From CAZDWZ01 sp964509425 (GTDB taxonomy: Bacteria > Bdellovibrionota_C > UBA2361 > SZUA-149 > CAZDWZ01), in assembly GCA_964509425.1 (NCBI GenBank), contig CAZDWZ010000009.1, positions 62,001-126,000 on the forward strand: a DNA stretch of 64,000 bases. The letters are read 5' to 3'. The translations under genes and the position numbers were made by a program. The first letter of the stretch is position 1. Each line of letters starts with the position of its first letter. This document shows, in pieces, positions 26,801-35,416 of this stretch. The notes below the pieces were generated by a model, which saw only the letters and a list, made by a program, of their open reading frames with translations, was not told the DNA's origin and did not search any database.

Positions 26801-27106
26801 GATATTGGGATCTGTGTTCAGATCAAAGAACACCTGAATATTCGCTTCCCCCGCGCTCGATGCGTCTGACGACATGTAGCGCATTCCGGTGACTCCGTTA
26901 ATTGACTGCTCCAGCGGTATGAGAACGCTGTTCACGAGAACATCGGCGCTTGCTCCCGGATACGACGCGCGAACAACAACTTGCGGGGGCGCAACATCGG
27001 GGAACTGCGAAACAGGGAGCATGTAGATTGTAAGAATCCCCATGAACACGATGACGATAGACGTCACGATAGCGAGCACCGGGCGGTGCAGGAATACTTT
27101 AAACAT
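23900..27106 (-). CDS. RND multidrug efflux pump, HAE1/AcrB type
   Basis: A 1068-residue inner-membrane pump driven by protons, of normal family length, with 12 membrane helices and two large periplasmic loops. It opens FLHRPVLAIVTSIVIVFMG and contains GVTGMRYMSSDASSAG, GDWRSTLIPTLAVPVSLIG and ending-half MLVGLLGKNAVLIVEFA. The proton-relay Lys (GLLGKNA) and Arg (RFRPILMTS) are retained. In helix 4, however, the usual Asp-Asp pair reads D409-N410 (GIVVDNAIVV). It lies 24 bases after the adaptor stop and 11 before the channel start. Substrates are most likely hydrophobic drugs, dyes or solvents, but specificity cannot be read. Confidence 0.95.
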   Translation of the reverse strand: MFKVFLHRPVLAIVTSIVIVFMGILTIYMLPVSQFPDVAPPQVVVRASYPGASADVLVNSVLIPLEQSINGVTGMRYMSSDASSAGEANIQVFFDLNTDPNIAAVNVQNSLSQMLNQLPLLVQREGIRVMRVQPQMLMYINLFSTDKNADMKYLFNFANQTILPELRRITGVGRAEILGSRQYAMRVWLNPDRMRAYNIGTDEVLKAMGEQSVIGSPGRLGQASGQTSQTREYVLAYEGRFNKPEQYGEIVLRASPEGEVLRLKDVARIELGSEYYDIYSYLDKNPSAAIVLNQSYGSNAQAVIETVKAKLEELKGSSFPPQMNFEISYDVSKFLDASIEKVIHTLVEAFVLVALVVFIFLGDWRSTLIPTLAVPVSLIGSFFFMQFFGLTINLITLFALVLAIGIVVDNAIVVVEAVHAKMAEENLSPYNATSAVIGEISGAVIAITLLMVAVFIPVSFMPGPTGVFYRQFAITMATSITISGIIALTLTPVLCAMLLKNTHDMPVKRSPVARFLAKFNQAFEKLLGKYVTLLGRIVTRRVFTFALLGAFCFGIFSLTSVMPPGFIPAEDQGMLYAIVQTPPGTTLEQTNQVIRKLQEILEETEGVASVSSLAGYEVLTQGRGSNAGTCLVNLKPWSERKHTAEQIIEKLEEEARNIGAIIEFFQPPAVPGYGAAGGFALQLLDKTNGDSFAELGKVNDEFMAELRKRKELRGLFTFFTSNYPQFELVIDNQAAMQKGVSIGKAMDNLSTLIGSNYELGFIRFGRFFKVFVQAAPEFRRIPSDLMNMFVKNDRDEMVPYSAFMKMVEKQGLNEITRFNMYTAASIRGSPAPGYSSGEAINAIQEVAKRVLPRGYDIDWGGLSFDEVRRGNEAIYIFLVVVVFAYLVLAAQYESFLIPLAVILSLPAGLFGSFLLLKLMGLSNDIYAQIGLVMLVGLLGKNAVLIVEFAILKHRQGASLKDAAIEGARVRFRPILMTSFAFIAGLIPLVFATGPGAIANRTIGASSLGGMLTGTIIGVIIIPGLYFIFASLAEGKDLIRNEHAWPLTEDKVDTYNSQAIHDPRASSGL

Positions 27107-27130
27107 AAAAGGTAATTTTCGGACGTGCGT

Positions 27131-28237
27131 TTATTCAGCGTAGACCTTCAGACTCGCAGCGACCTCGGCCGGGTCTTTGAACTGCGGAACGATCAGATCT
27201 CCTTCGTTGACCTTCCGCTGACCTTCCAACAGAATCTTGTCCTTGTCGCCGAGGCCATCCGAGACCACGAGAAGGTCGGGCATCTGGGCACTCACCTTGA
27301 TTTCTTTCGAAGTTACTTTGTTGGAGTCGTCGAGGGTGAATACGAAGCGTTTATCAAGAATCTCGAACACAGCAGATTGTGGGATGAGGAGCGCGTTTTT
27401 AATGGTGTCATCTAGAAGCACTTTTCCCGTTTGTCCGTGCCGCAGTAGGCCTTCCGGGTTCGGAAACGTGGCGCGATAGCCGATCGTCCCAGTTTCGTTG
27501 TTGAAATCGGCTTCAATTGAGGTGACCTTCCCAGGATGCGAATAAATCGTACCGTCAGCCATGACGAGCTTGACTTGCATCTGATCTTTGTCGAGTTCTC
27601 GTCGCTTGTGTTTGAGGTAAACGCCCTCCGGGACATTGAAGTACACCCACATCTCCCGGTTGTCCGAGAGGGTTGTGAGTAGCTCACCAGTTTCGATGAG
27701 GCTCCCAGGACGCGAGTGGAATTTGCCCATGATGCCGTCGAACGGGGCTTTGACCTGGGTGAATGCGAGGTCAACGCGGTCGAGCGTGAGTTCGGCCTTT
27801 GCCTTGTCGAGTTTGGCGCGCGATAAGGCAAGCTCACTCGCGGCGACGACGTTAGTTTTCGCAAGGCGTTCAGTGTTTTGGTATTCCACTTCGGCGAATT
27901 GTGCCTCAGCCTGAGCCCTCCCGACCTTTGCCTGATAGACGCTCGACATCAATTCGAACATCAACTGCCCTTCCTTGACCGGTTGACCTTCGTCGACGAA
28001 AATTTTCTCGAGGTAGCCGTGAGCGAGGGCTCGAAGATCGATATGACGAATCGATCGGATCTGCCCCACGTATTCTTCAGCAATCTCGGCGTCCCTTCGG
28101 AGGGGATTGCTGACACTGAGGTGAGGGGGTTCTTTTGCAGCTTCTACTTCAGTGCTGCAGCCAGAGCAATAAAGTGCCAAGCAAGCCACGGCGATTACGC
28201 TCACACCACAGCAGGTGAGTTGTTTTTTTGCGTTCAT
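27131..28237 (-). CDS. Periplasmic adaptor (membrane fusion) lipoprotein of the RND system
   Basis: A 368-residue HlyD/AcrA-type protein. I start it at ATG 28237, because the lipoprotein signal MNAKKQLTCCGVSVIAVACL..CSGC begins there; the frame extends 44 codons upstream with no secretory character. Landmarks are IDLRALAHGYLEKIFVDEGQ (lipoyl half), a coiled hairpin around AQAEAQFAEVEYQNTERLA, APFDGIMGKFHSRPGSL and a C-terminal membrane-proximal domain. It links pump and channel. First gene of the three-gene operon; no regulator gene lies next to it. Confidence 0.93.
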   Translation of the reverse strand: MNAKKQLTCCGVSVIAVACLALYCSGCSTEVEAAKEPPHLSVSNPLRRDAEIAEEYVGQIRSIRHIDLRALAHGYLEKIFVDEGQPVKEGQLMFELMSSVYQAKVGRAQAEAQFAEVEYQNTERLAKTNVVAASELALSRAKLDKAKAELTLDRVDLAFTQVKAPFDGIMGKFHSRPGSLIETGELLTTLSDNREMWVYFNVPEGVYLKHKRRELDKDQMQVKLVMADGTIYSHPGKVTSIEADFNNETGTIGYRATFPNPEGLLRHGQTGKVLLDDTIKNALLIPQSAVFEILDKRFVFTLDDSNKVTSKEIKVSAQMPDLLVVSDGLGDKDKILLEGQRKVNEGDLIVPQFKDPAEVAASLKVYAE

Positions 28238-28384
28238 TGGAGATTTTAATATTCGATCGTTTTGCTTTCTATCGCTCCTAGGCACAGCCTTTCGGCAAAG
28301 CCAGGAAGCATTGTGGGACGCGATTATTGAGGGGGAGGTGTTGCGTACCATCACGCCACGAGCGTTCACAAATGGCAGAAGTCG

Positions 28385-28789
28385 TTACACCGCTTCAGAA
28401 AAGATAGGTGGGTCGGGATCGGATTCCCAAGAGTCGCGGACATCAGGCGCGAGGGAAGGTGCGTGAAAGAACGTCTCGGGACGATACGCTACAGTGATCG
28501 TTGACGCGAAAATATTAAGAGTTTGCGAGCATGTAAGTAAGAGCTGCGCTTTACCGCCGCTCCCGTTTGCAGGTTTGACCGTGAGTTCCGATTCCGAGGA
28601 TTCTTCGGTAAGCTCCGCCGTTTTTTCCTCTTTGCGCAGGTCTTCGCCATCGGTTCGTGGAACAAACGCGGTGACGAGACTGAAAAAGATGAGGGTGCCG
28701 AAAACGAAAATACTGTTACGACGCGATAAGCACACCGAGAGAGCCCGTAAAAACGGCGCAAAGTCTCTTTTGTATATCGATGGGCCCAT
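28385..28789 (-). CDS. Small single-pass membrane protein upstream of the efflux operon
   Basis: A 134-residue protein from ATG 28789. One helix at about residues 27-43 (FVFGTLIFFSLVTAFVP) is followed by an acidic Glu/Ser-rich linker and a polar tail. No family is recognised. It is co-directional with the RND adaptor and ends about 150 bases before it, so it could be the first gene of that transcript. Coding status rests on composition and topology only. Confidence 0.45.
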   Translation of the reverse strand: MGPSIYKRDFAPFLRALSVCLSRRNSIFVFGTLIFFSLVTAFVPRTDGEDLRKEEKTAELTEESSESELTVKPANGSGGKAQLLLTCSQTLNIFASTITVAYRPETFFHAPSLAPDVRDSWESDPDPPIFSEAV

Positions 28790-29233
28790 GGGAAAGCGGA
28801 TCAAAAAGGTTCAACGCACAGACGTCAGTGTTATGCGTTTGATTTAGCAGAGTGATTAGAATTATAGGCCTAAAATCTTCAAGGTGCAACGAACGATCGG
28901 TTTTTTCGTTTCCATCCCTTTAGTGTTCTGGTTTGGTAAACTAAATGATAGCGAGCTTCATCGGCTGTCGGAGAGAGTTGTAAATTCACCAGACACTGCC
29001 ACCGGGATAGCTGAAATAGGGGATCTTCCCACGGTCGCTGTTCGGCTATACGGGGAATTCTTAAGGACGAATCAGAATTTACAGAGCTTTGTCTCGCTCA
29101 ACGTTCACAGATCTCTGCGACAACTTCCCTCGACCTAAAAACAAATCGAACTTTCGATATCGGAACGCTCGCGACTCGTTACCAACTCGTAGTGATCTTC
29201 AGAATAACTCCTTTAACCGAGAGAGGGGTCGTC
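28790..29233. other. Divergent intergenic region
   Basis: About 440 bases between divergent genes. An 84-codon plus frame at 28884-29138 has no ribosome site and no recognisable domain. GAGAGGGG at 29219-29226 is the ribosome site of the next gene. Confidence 0.35.
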
Positions 29234-30514
29234 ATGAAACACGCATACATTATTCTCGCCTCCCTACTTATTTTTCGAGAAACTAATATTTCTGAGGGAC
29301 AGGAGCTTCCGTTTCCCACGGAGGCGCCCCAGATCTCTCCCAGCTCGCAAAGTGTTTTGAATGTTCTTGTGCACCTACCAACGAGTTCCGTTCCGGTGTC
29401 GAAAATTGAAAAACAATTCATTGAGCTGAATGACCTTCCTCAAGAAAGACGTGTGAAGATCCGGAGGGATGCAGAGGTAGAGGAATACTTGGTGGGTTTG
29501 GAGAACGCGTCCAGCGTATCATTCTCGTCTCCTGTGCCGCCGGACACCGAAGTTCAGTTAGAGAAGCCGTGGCTCGCGAAACCCAGGGGCGGCGTGCCCA
29601 AGAGTGCTCTGGGATATTGCCCAATGCGGGTCAGCTTTGGTCTCCGGCAGATTCGGCAAGAGGAACGGCCGAACCTTCCATGGCCGTACGAACACACAGA
29701 AGTCACGAGAGACGGTGACATCGAGTCGGAGATGACCAGCATTCGCAATTTGGGAAATTTCTATGCGCTGATCGATCCACAATCCGGGAAGTTTGGAACT
29801 TACGAACGATCCGCACGCATGCCGTGGCGCGATGACATTCAGCAAAAGGAAATTGACACGCTCTGCAAGAGTGCGCTCGAGAGCTGGTCGAAGACCGAAG
29901 TCTGGGCATTTGGGGAGGACGAAAACGGAGCAGGGACGGCATTGCAGACTTGGATCGATGGACCAGCCTTTCTCGATCACCAACCGGTCGACGTGAAGAC
30001 CGCCTGCCCTGGCGGAGGCCGGGACACGTTTGCCGCCACCTATGGGATTTTCTTCGAGCTTGAGAAACGAGAGTTGAGAATTAGGGATAGGACGCCAGAG
30101 GGAGCCCCCGGGCGTGTGATCTCAAGTCTCATCTGTAAAGCCAGAACCCAAATCTGTTGTTTCGATTCAGAGTCGCCTTGGCCGCTGCACAGCTTCTATC
30201 CCGGCGAATCCGGAAAGGGATACGACAACCCCGACCCGCAAGTCTCACCATCGGCGGAACAACTCGAGAAATTCGGAAGAATCAATTACGCATACTCATT
30301 TCTCGGGAGTAAGGGAATTGCCCGCTCACTTTTGGCACCCGAGGATTTAGCGCTTCCAAGTTTCAGTGGTCTGAAAGATCCTTGGATCAAGCGAATTTCT
30401 CCGGTGGCCCAGCCTCCGCGAGAAGAACTCCCCACTTTGGAGAGGGTGATCGTTAAACAATTTGATTTGAGATTGGAGATTCCCCTGCCTCAGCGAAATT
30501 TACTCGATAAGTAA
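29234..30514 (+). CDS. Exported protein of unknown function
   Basis: A 426-residue protein from ATG 29234, eight bases after GAGAGGGG. A signal peptide is evident (KHAYIILASLLIF). The mature protein is polar, with scattered cysteines, including a CKARTQICCF cluster near residue 310, and aromatic-rich segments (PWPYEHTEV, SPWPLHSFYPGESGKGYDNPDP). No catalytic motif is recognisable. Composition and the strong start make it a real gene, but the family is unknown to me. Confidence 0.7.
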   Translation: MKHAYIILASLLIFRETNISEGQELPFPTEAPQISPSSQSVLNVLVHLPTSSVPVSKIEKQFIELNDLPQERRVKIRRDAEVEEYLVGLENASSVSFSSPVPPDTEVQLEKPWLAKPRGGVPKSALGYCPMRVSFGLRQIRQEERPNLPWPYEHTEVTRDGDIESEMTSIRNLGNFYALIDPQSGKFGTYERSARMPWRDDIQQKEIDTLCKSALESWSKTEVWAFGEDENGAGTALQTWIDGPAFLDHQPVDVKTACPGGGRDTFAATYGIFFELEKRELRIRDRTPEGAPGRVISSLICKARTQICCFDSESPWPLHSFYPGESGKGYDNPDPQVSPSAEQLEKFGRINYAYSFLGSKGIARSLLAPEDLALPSFSGLKDPWIKRISPVAQPPREELPTLERVIVKQFDLRLEIPLPQRNLLDK

Positions 30515-30623
30515 TCGAGACCTGCTTCCCAGCGGAGGTTGAAGCAGATTCGTCCTCACCTTCAGTTTGCATTCGCTGGTTAACCGGAGAATTCTGGTTG
30601 TCCATTCTCCAGGAGTTAGCATC

Positions 30624-30809
30624 ATGGGGTGTAGCAGTCTGAACAGGTCGGCGAGCGAGACTAGCAAACTCATAACTGCCGAGCTGACCCGTAAGAATGA
30701 AAAAGTGGGACTGTCGGAACTCGCTGTAGAAGTTCTCAGCTTCTTTGGAGTAAAAAAATGTTTGGAAGTCTTTGGTTTTCTCGATTCTTACCAGCGTTTC
30801 TTTCGTTGA
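30624..30809 (+). CDS. Possible small protein of 61 residues
   Basis: The frame starts at ATG 30624, with AGGAG nine bases upstream, and ends 30809. It reads MGCSSLNRSASETSKLITAE and then an amphipathic helix (LSELAVEVLSFFGV). No homology is recognised and such a short frame could be chance. The ribosome site is the only support. Confidence 0.3.
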   Translation: MGCSSLNRSASETSKLITAELTRKNEKVGLSELAVEVLSFFGVKKCLEVFGFLDSYQRFFR

Positions 30810-31287
30810 ATCGATTCGTTATCAAACCCCGATGGTTGGTTAACAATTAAAAAGCTTCTTCCGGCGGCCCTAAGGGAAACGCTGCTAACAGCGGGAAATT
30901 GGCTCGCCTTCTCGTGTGATGCCGCAACCACGCTATAACCTCTTCAACTTTACGCGCCTCGGAGCAACTAGCGAGCCGCGAACAATACAGTTCGGATGTG
31001 AAACGCGGTTACTCCGCAACTTTCGCCGAATAACATTCTATGTTCGCCTCACCGAGGCTCTTTCAAAAAATTCAGGTCGAGCAAAGAAATTCTCACGAAA
31101 CCACGCATATCCTGCCGGCTCGTCTCAGTTTGGCGGGATACTCGTGGTGCAATTTCTCCTTCAGGTTTTCAGGGTTTTAGCATTTTCTGAGGGAGAGCGG
31201 AGAGAAGAAGAAACTCAGGGTCGTGCAGCCTAATTTTGAGCTTGGAACTCTAAATTCGGCTTCACGACCTCGAACCCGGAGACGATC
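30810..31287. other. Intergenic stretch, no supported gene
   Basis: A 105-codon plus frame (30916-31233) has irregular composition and no ribosome site. I see no RNA gene or strong palindrome. Confidence 0.35.
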
Positions 31288-31512
31288 ATGACGACGAACA
31301 CGTGGGCCGACTTCTGCGCATTCTTCCCCAACGCCACCCGGCCGAACTCCGATCTCAAGGAGCGGGTCTGGAGCGTCGCGGAGTTGCGAGCGGAACTGGC
31401 GCGGACGGCCGAGCTGATTCCGAAGATGGTCGCAAACGGACTGCACCAAGGCAGTCGGAAACGGCGGGTGCGGATGATGTTGATCTCGCAGATGATCCGC
31501 CGGCAGACGTAA
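31288..31512 (+). CDS. Small GC-rich hypothetical protein
   Basis: A 74-residue protein from ATG 31288, six bases after GGAGAC. The N-terminus (TTNTWADFCAFFPN) precedes a charged helix (DLKERVWSVAELRAELARTAEL) and a basic C-terminus (GSRKRRVRMML). The GC content of about 60% exceeds that of the flanks. It ends 132 bases before the stop of a convergent gene. The function is unknown; a small nucleic-acid-binding or regulatory role is possible but unsupported. Confidence 0.45.
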   Translation: MTTNTWADFCAFFPNATRPNSDLKERVWSVAELRAELARTAELIPKMVANGLHQGSRKRRVRMMLISQMIRRQT

Positions 31513-31644
31513 GCGGCATCCGGGGGTGATCTTCTTCTCGTTTCGCTATCCCGCGAAAGGAACGAGGAGGAATTGCCCACGGATTGATTGTGCGAACTTG
31601 CGAGTGTCGTGCGGCGAGTCTTTGCGCGCCGCAACTCTGCGCTT

Positions 31645-32310
31645 CTAACGCGGTGTCCGGTTGTTCAATATGCCTGACCGGAGTTGATGGAGCAGGTCGA
31701 GTCCCGTTCTTACGGCTCCTTCCGTAGCCAACCAATTCAAGCGCACTTCTACCAGCCCTGTGCCATTCCCCGAACGCCTCAAATAGTCCTCTTGGAGCCT
31801 CGCATCGAACGGTTGCATGCTCGAAAACCCCCAAGGATCTGTGGCCCGAAGCTCAGTCGACTCCCGAAACATGTACACCTGAATATTTCCGGCTGAATCT
31901 CTTCGAAAGCACGCGGTATCATGTTCCCGACGAGAGGGAGTCGTCCCATCGCCGGGGAAGATCGAGACAGTTTTCACCACCAATTCTCGGCCCGACCGAG
32001 AGTACGTCATCCAGTGATTTTTGTTCTGAATCACGACGCCTGATGAACCCAAGACATCTGCTTCGAGAATCCTTTCTACGAGGGCACTTGCTTCCGGATT
32101 GAGCTTGGAAAGGTTTGTGATATTTGGTGGTTGAACCTGTTGGATAGCACGAGTGTGAGGTGTGACCGCCCTGAAATTTGGAGGTCCTTCGTCTGCGGAG
32201 ACGAGGATCTCCTCTGGAATCTGTGCGCCTGGTATCTGCGGCAACCTTACCAAAGAGGTTTCAGGCGTCCGTAGGTCAATGTTAATGCGACTTGGGTCTG
32301 AGGAAATCAT
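31645..32310 (-). CDS. Hypothetical protein
   Basis: A 221-residue protein from ATG 32310, preceded by AGGTG; an in-frame start 25 codons upstream has no site. No signal peptide is seen. The N-terminal 80 residues are Pro-rich and probably extended (SLVRLPQIPGAQIPEEI). The C-terminal half is compact (SSGVVIQNKNHWMTYSRSG, DPWGFSSMQPFDARLQEDYL). No family is recognised. Confidence 0.6.
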   Translation of the reverse strand: MISSDPSRINIDLRTPETSLVRLPQIPGAQIPEEILVSADEGPPNFRAVTPHTRAIQQVQPPNITNLSKLNPEASALVERILEADVLGSSGVVIQNKNHWMTYSRSGRELVVKTVSIFPGDGTTPSRREHDTACFRRDSAGNIQVYMFRESTELRATDPWGFSSMQPFDARLQEDYLRRSGNGTGLVEVRLNWLATEGAVRTGLDLLHQLRSGILNNRTPR

Positions 32311-32616
32311 ACATTTCACCTTTGATTCGAACCTTATGATCCTTCTGGTTCCCGGCGGATTCTGTTTGATAAAGCCGCCGAGCATAATAAACTTATGCGC
32401 GATCGTTGGATGAGGATCACGAAGGAGTGTTGCCGTTTCTGTGCATCATTCTAACAGTGGTTGTGCAAGACACATGGTATTTGTCCAGTCCTCCGACACG
32501 CGAAATAGCCAAAACGGCGTCTCATCGACCGGAGATCGAAGGCTCTGCGTTGCTCGAGAATGTGATCTATTCACCGGCTCCGATTCACTGCTAGAGTTCA
32601 GCACTCCGATACCGAA
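32311..32616. other. Divergent intergenic region
   Basis: It separates two divergent genes and should carry both promoters. A 62-codon plus frame (32406-32594) has no supporting signal. Confidence 0.35.
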
Positions 32617-33786
32617 ATGAAGAGGGCATCTCAACGAGGAGACTATGGTATTCCCACGATGACAGGCGCATCCGTCAAGCCACCGTCGACCCCGAGCACT
32701 GCGCGTATTCGCTGTCCGTCATGCGGTGGTCAGCCGAAATTCGACCCTGTCACTTCTAACGTCCGTTGTGACCATTGCGGTCGTGAGGAGCACATTCCTC
32801 AGACGGCGGAAGAGGTGAGTCAGCAGCGTTTTGATGAGGCCGCGTATTTTTCGAATATTCAACAGAGCGCGGTCGCAGATCGTAATGAAAGTATTACGTG
32901 TGATGGCTGCGGCGCTGTCTTCCTCTTCGAGGCTCCGTGGGTCTCCGGAGTGTGCCCCTTCTGCAGTGTGCATATCCATTCGCTCCCCAAACCATCTGTG
33001 GAACAGGTTCAGCCCACAGAGCTCGTGCCTTTTCGAATTGACGTTGCCACGGCCGAGCAGAAATTCCGCGAGTGGATTGGTTCAGGCAACCGAAGGGGTT
33101 CGCCCATTCTCAAAGCAATGCGAGACAGTCGGCCGATGGGTCTCTATCTCCCGTTTTGGATTTTTTCGACATTTTCAACAACTTCGTACGAAGGTGCCTC
33201 GGGGGAGCTGGCCAATGGTCCCATTGTCGAGACGACCATTACCAGAGAAGGCAAACTAAAAACGTCATTTGGGAATGATGAAGGAGTGAATTGGATCTCG
33301 AGGAAGGGCGTGATCTGTACGTATCACGAAGACCTTGCGATTCCGGGAGTGACGAATCTCCCGTTTCCGCTTCTCCAGTCGCTATCTTGGGATCTGAATC
33401 AGGCCTGTGTGTTTTCTAGTGCTCACACGCTTGGATTTCATTTGGCGCGGTATGAAGTCGAGCTTCCTCGCGCGTTCATTCATGCGAAGCAGAAGATGAC
33501 TCCCTTGATTCAGAATCAAATCATCGAGGAGCTTGGAGGTCTTCGGCAGCGGATTACCACGAGCCACACGGCGTACTCGTTCGTCAATTACAGACTGACT
33601 CTGCTACCAGTGTGGCTCCTCACGACAGCGAGCAATGGAAAATCTTATCATCTGCTGATGAATGGAAGCACCGGCGAGATCACATCGGATATTCCCGCGA
33701 GCTGGGACGAGCTACTGAGGAAGGTCGCATTTATCGTTCTCGTCATCGTGCTTCTGGTAAGCGTAGCCCTAAAAACTCTGCTCTAG
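32617..33786 (+). CDS. Zinc-ribbon membrane protein
   Basis: Up to 389 residues; ATG 32617 or 32659 may be the start. Two zinc ribbons lie near the N-terminus: RCPSCGG...RCDHCGR and TCDGCGAVF...VCPFCSV, each with two CxxC knuckles. A middle domain contains MGLYLPFWIFSTFSTTSYEG and KGVICTYHEDLAIPG. The C-terminus ends in one strong helix (VAFIVLVIVLLVSVALKTLL), giving a tail-anchored topology with the ribbons in the cytoplasm. Similar proteins are often mis-named after primosomal N' or TFIIB ribbons; the actual role is unknown. Confidence 0.75.
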   Translation: MKRASQRGDYGIPTMTGASVKPPSTPSTARIRCPSCGGQPKFDPVTSNVRCDHCGREEHIPQTAEEVSQQRFDEAAYFSNIQQSAVADRNESITCDGCGAVFLFEAPWVSGVCPFCSVHIHSLPKPSVEQVQPTELVPFRIDVATAEQKFREWIGSGNRRGSPILKAMRDSRPMGLYLPFWIFSTFSTTSYEGASGELANGPIVETTITREGKLKTSFGNDEGVNWISRKGVICTYHEDLAIPGVTNLPFPLLQSLSWDLNQACVFSSAHTLGFHLARYEVELPRAFIHAKQKMTPLIQNQIIEELGGLRQRITTSHTAYSFVNYRLTLLPVWLLTTASNGKSYHLLMNGSTGEITSDIPASWDELLRKVAFIVLVIVLLVSVALKTLL

Positions 33787-33831
33787 CTCAAGATTAATGA
33801 GTTCATTCTTTGACGGAAGTGTTCTTGAGCT
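33785..33831. repeat. Nine-base inverted repeat after the zinc-ribbon gene
   Basis: AGCTCAAGA (33785-33793) is the exact complement of TCTTGAGCT (33823-33831), with a 29-base loop. It overlaps the stop codon region of the upstream gene. It might act as a weak terminator, although no U-tract follows. Confidence 0.3.
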
Positions 33832-34028
33832 GATTTAGTAATTCGCTCGAATCGTCCTGGAAAATTTCGCAGCTTCGCGCCGATCTTTAGGAATTGTTGT
33901 CGACAGAGCTGGTCAGGAGTCGCTCGAGCGCTCGATCAAACGTGACTCGCTTCGTATCGAAGTGGAATCGCTGAACTTCGAAGAAATATACGAGCTTTGG
34001 TATGCAGGTTTGGTCCAATGAACTCGAT

Positions 34029-35222
34029 TCATTTAGGTAAGCGGCTGCTCGGACCAAGCTGTGCCACAAATAGATCTCCAGAGCGCCCGTCGGCATGCTG
34101 TACGTTGCCCGCAATGACCAATGTCTCGCTCACCGCCAAAGCATTATAAATCTGCTCGCCCGGAAAAGCGGCGTCGAGGGCGCTTTGAATATCGAAATCC
34201 CTTCCACTCCGGAGATCTCGCAGACGGTATTCGCTTAGCTCAGGGTTGACGAGACTGAGCAAGATGAAATGTCCGGCTTCATCCACCATTTCGACGTGCA
34301 TTCCGATGTTTGCCTCGCCACCGAGTGGTTGAGAATCGACAAAACCTTCGCCAATCCTGAACATGATGGGTTCAGGGACATCGATTCCTCGTGCTCCCAT
34401 CGCTTCACCGCGTTCATTTAGGGAGGTGAAATGAGAATATGTATCGCCTTTATCTACAAACAACTCTCCTCCGCGGGGAACGACAAAGCCTCTTTCACTC
34501 TCACCATTACGTGATCCGAAAGTCATGACGCCGCCTGCAATATCTCCTCGGTCGTTCACAATCCCGACGATGATGTCAAACTTCTCGAGTGCACTGGGCA
34601 GCGATTCTTCGCGCCCGTCGACGATGAGGAAATATCGAGCGGAGCTTTCGTTGAGTGCAGGTCTTTGAGCGAAGATTACCCGACCGTTCCCACTAATAGA
34701 CCGGTAGTAGACATCTGAATCTCGGCCGAACGGGAAGGAAAGTTTTTGATCCTGATATGCAAACGGAATTTCTTCTCCGTTTGCACCGTCGATGCTTCCT
34801 GCCAAAGAGTCGTCGTCGGCAAATGCCAGAACGTTTACGTAATTAAAGCCGCTGCCTTTGCTGAGAGGCTCGATGAGCCGTGCGCCGTTCTCAGCCGACC
34901 AGATGTACAAGTTCTGAGTCGCTGAGTAGGACTCCGCCAAGTCTTCTTTGCAATCGATGAGCAAATGGCCAGGTCCATTAATCGCCAGCACACGACAGCC
35001 GCGGTTCGAGACCCTTTCGGTTTCGGGGAGTTCGATAAGCCGGTAATCAAGAAACGTAAGCTCACTTCCGGAGAGTTTTACTTGATGGCTATCATCTTTC
35101 GTAGTGCAATTTATCGAGGGCTCTCGACCATCGATGCTCTTGGAACCGAAACCACTGCACGAGAGAAAGGCAGCGCTCAATACAAGCAACCCCGCGGAAT
35201 ATTTGAGTGCCATCGACGTCAT
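34029..35222 (-). CDS. Lipoprotein with HAF-like beta-propeller repeats
   Basis: A 397-residue protein. The signal ends in the lipobox AFLSC at about residue 22, so it is lipid-anchored. Several blade-like repeats follow, each with an (N/D)xRGxxxG core: VNDRGDIAGGV, LNERGEAMGARG and VDEAGHFILLS, together with SGNGRVIFAQ and ADDDSLAGSIDG. This is the pattern of extracellular HAF repeats, which fold as propellers. Ligands are unknown. ATG 35213 is an alternative start. Monocistronic. Confidence 0.7.
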   Translation of the reverse strand: MTSMALKYSAGLLVLSAAFLSCSGFGSKSIDGREPSINCTTKDDSHQVKLSGSELTFLDYRLIELPETERVSNRGCRVLAINGPGHLLIDCKEDLAESYSATQNLYIWSAENGARLIEPLSKGSGFNYVNVLAFADDDSLAGSIDGANGEEIPFAYQDQKLSFPFGRDSDVYYRSISGNGRVIFAQRPALNESSARYFLIVDGREESLPSALEKFDIIVGIVNDRGDIAGGVMTFGSRNGESERGFVVPRGGELFVDKGDTYSHFTSLNERGEAMGARGIDVPEPIMFRIGEGFVDSQPLGGEANIGMHVEMVDEAGHFILLSLVNPELSEYRLRDLRSGRDFDIQSALDAAFPGEQIYNALAVSETLVIAGNVQHADGRSGDLFVAQLGPSSRLPK

Positions 35223-35416
35223 CCGTTAGTGTGAAAAGGTAATTAGCTTTTTGGATTATGCGATGGAGCGGGACGAGACGTGCTCTTTGTGAACTTCGAG
35301 TTCAGGAGAAACAGATTCTGAGCTCGCTTGAGCGCAGAAAGATACTGCCCATCCGAGACAAGAGAGATGCGAAAATTCTCGTGCTTCGTGTCTCTCGAAG
35401 ACCTGAGGGCTCAGAC

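Noticed and set aside
30916..31233. A 105-codon plus frame.
   Set aside because: No ribosome site and Arg/Phe-rich irregular sequence.
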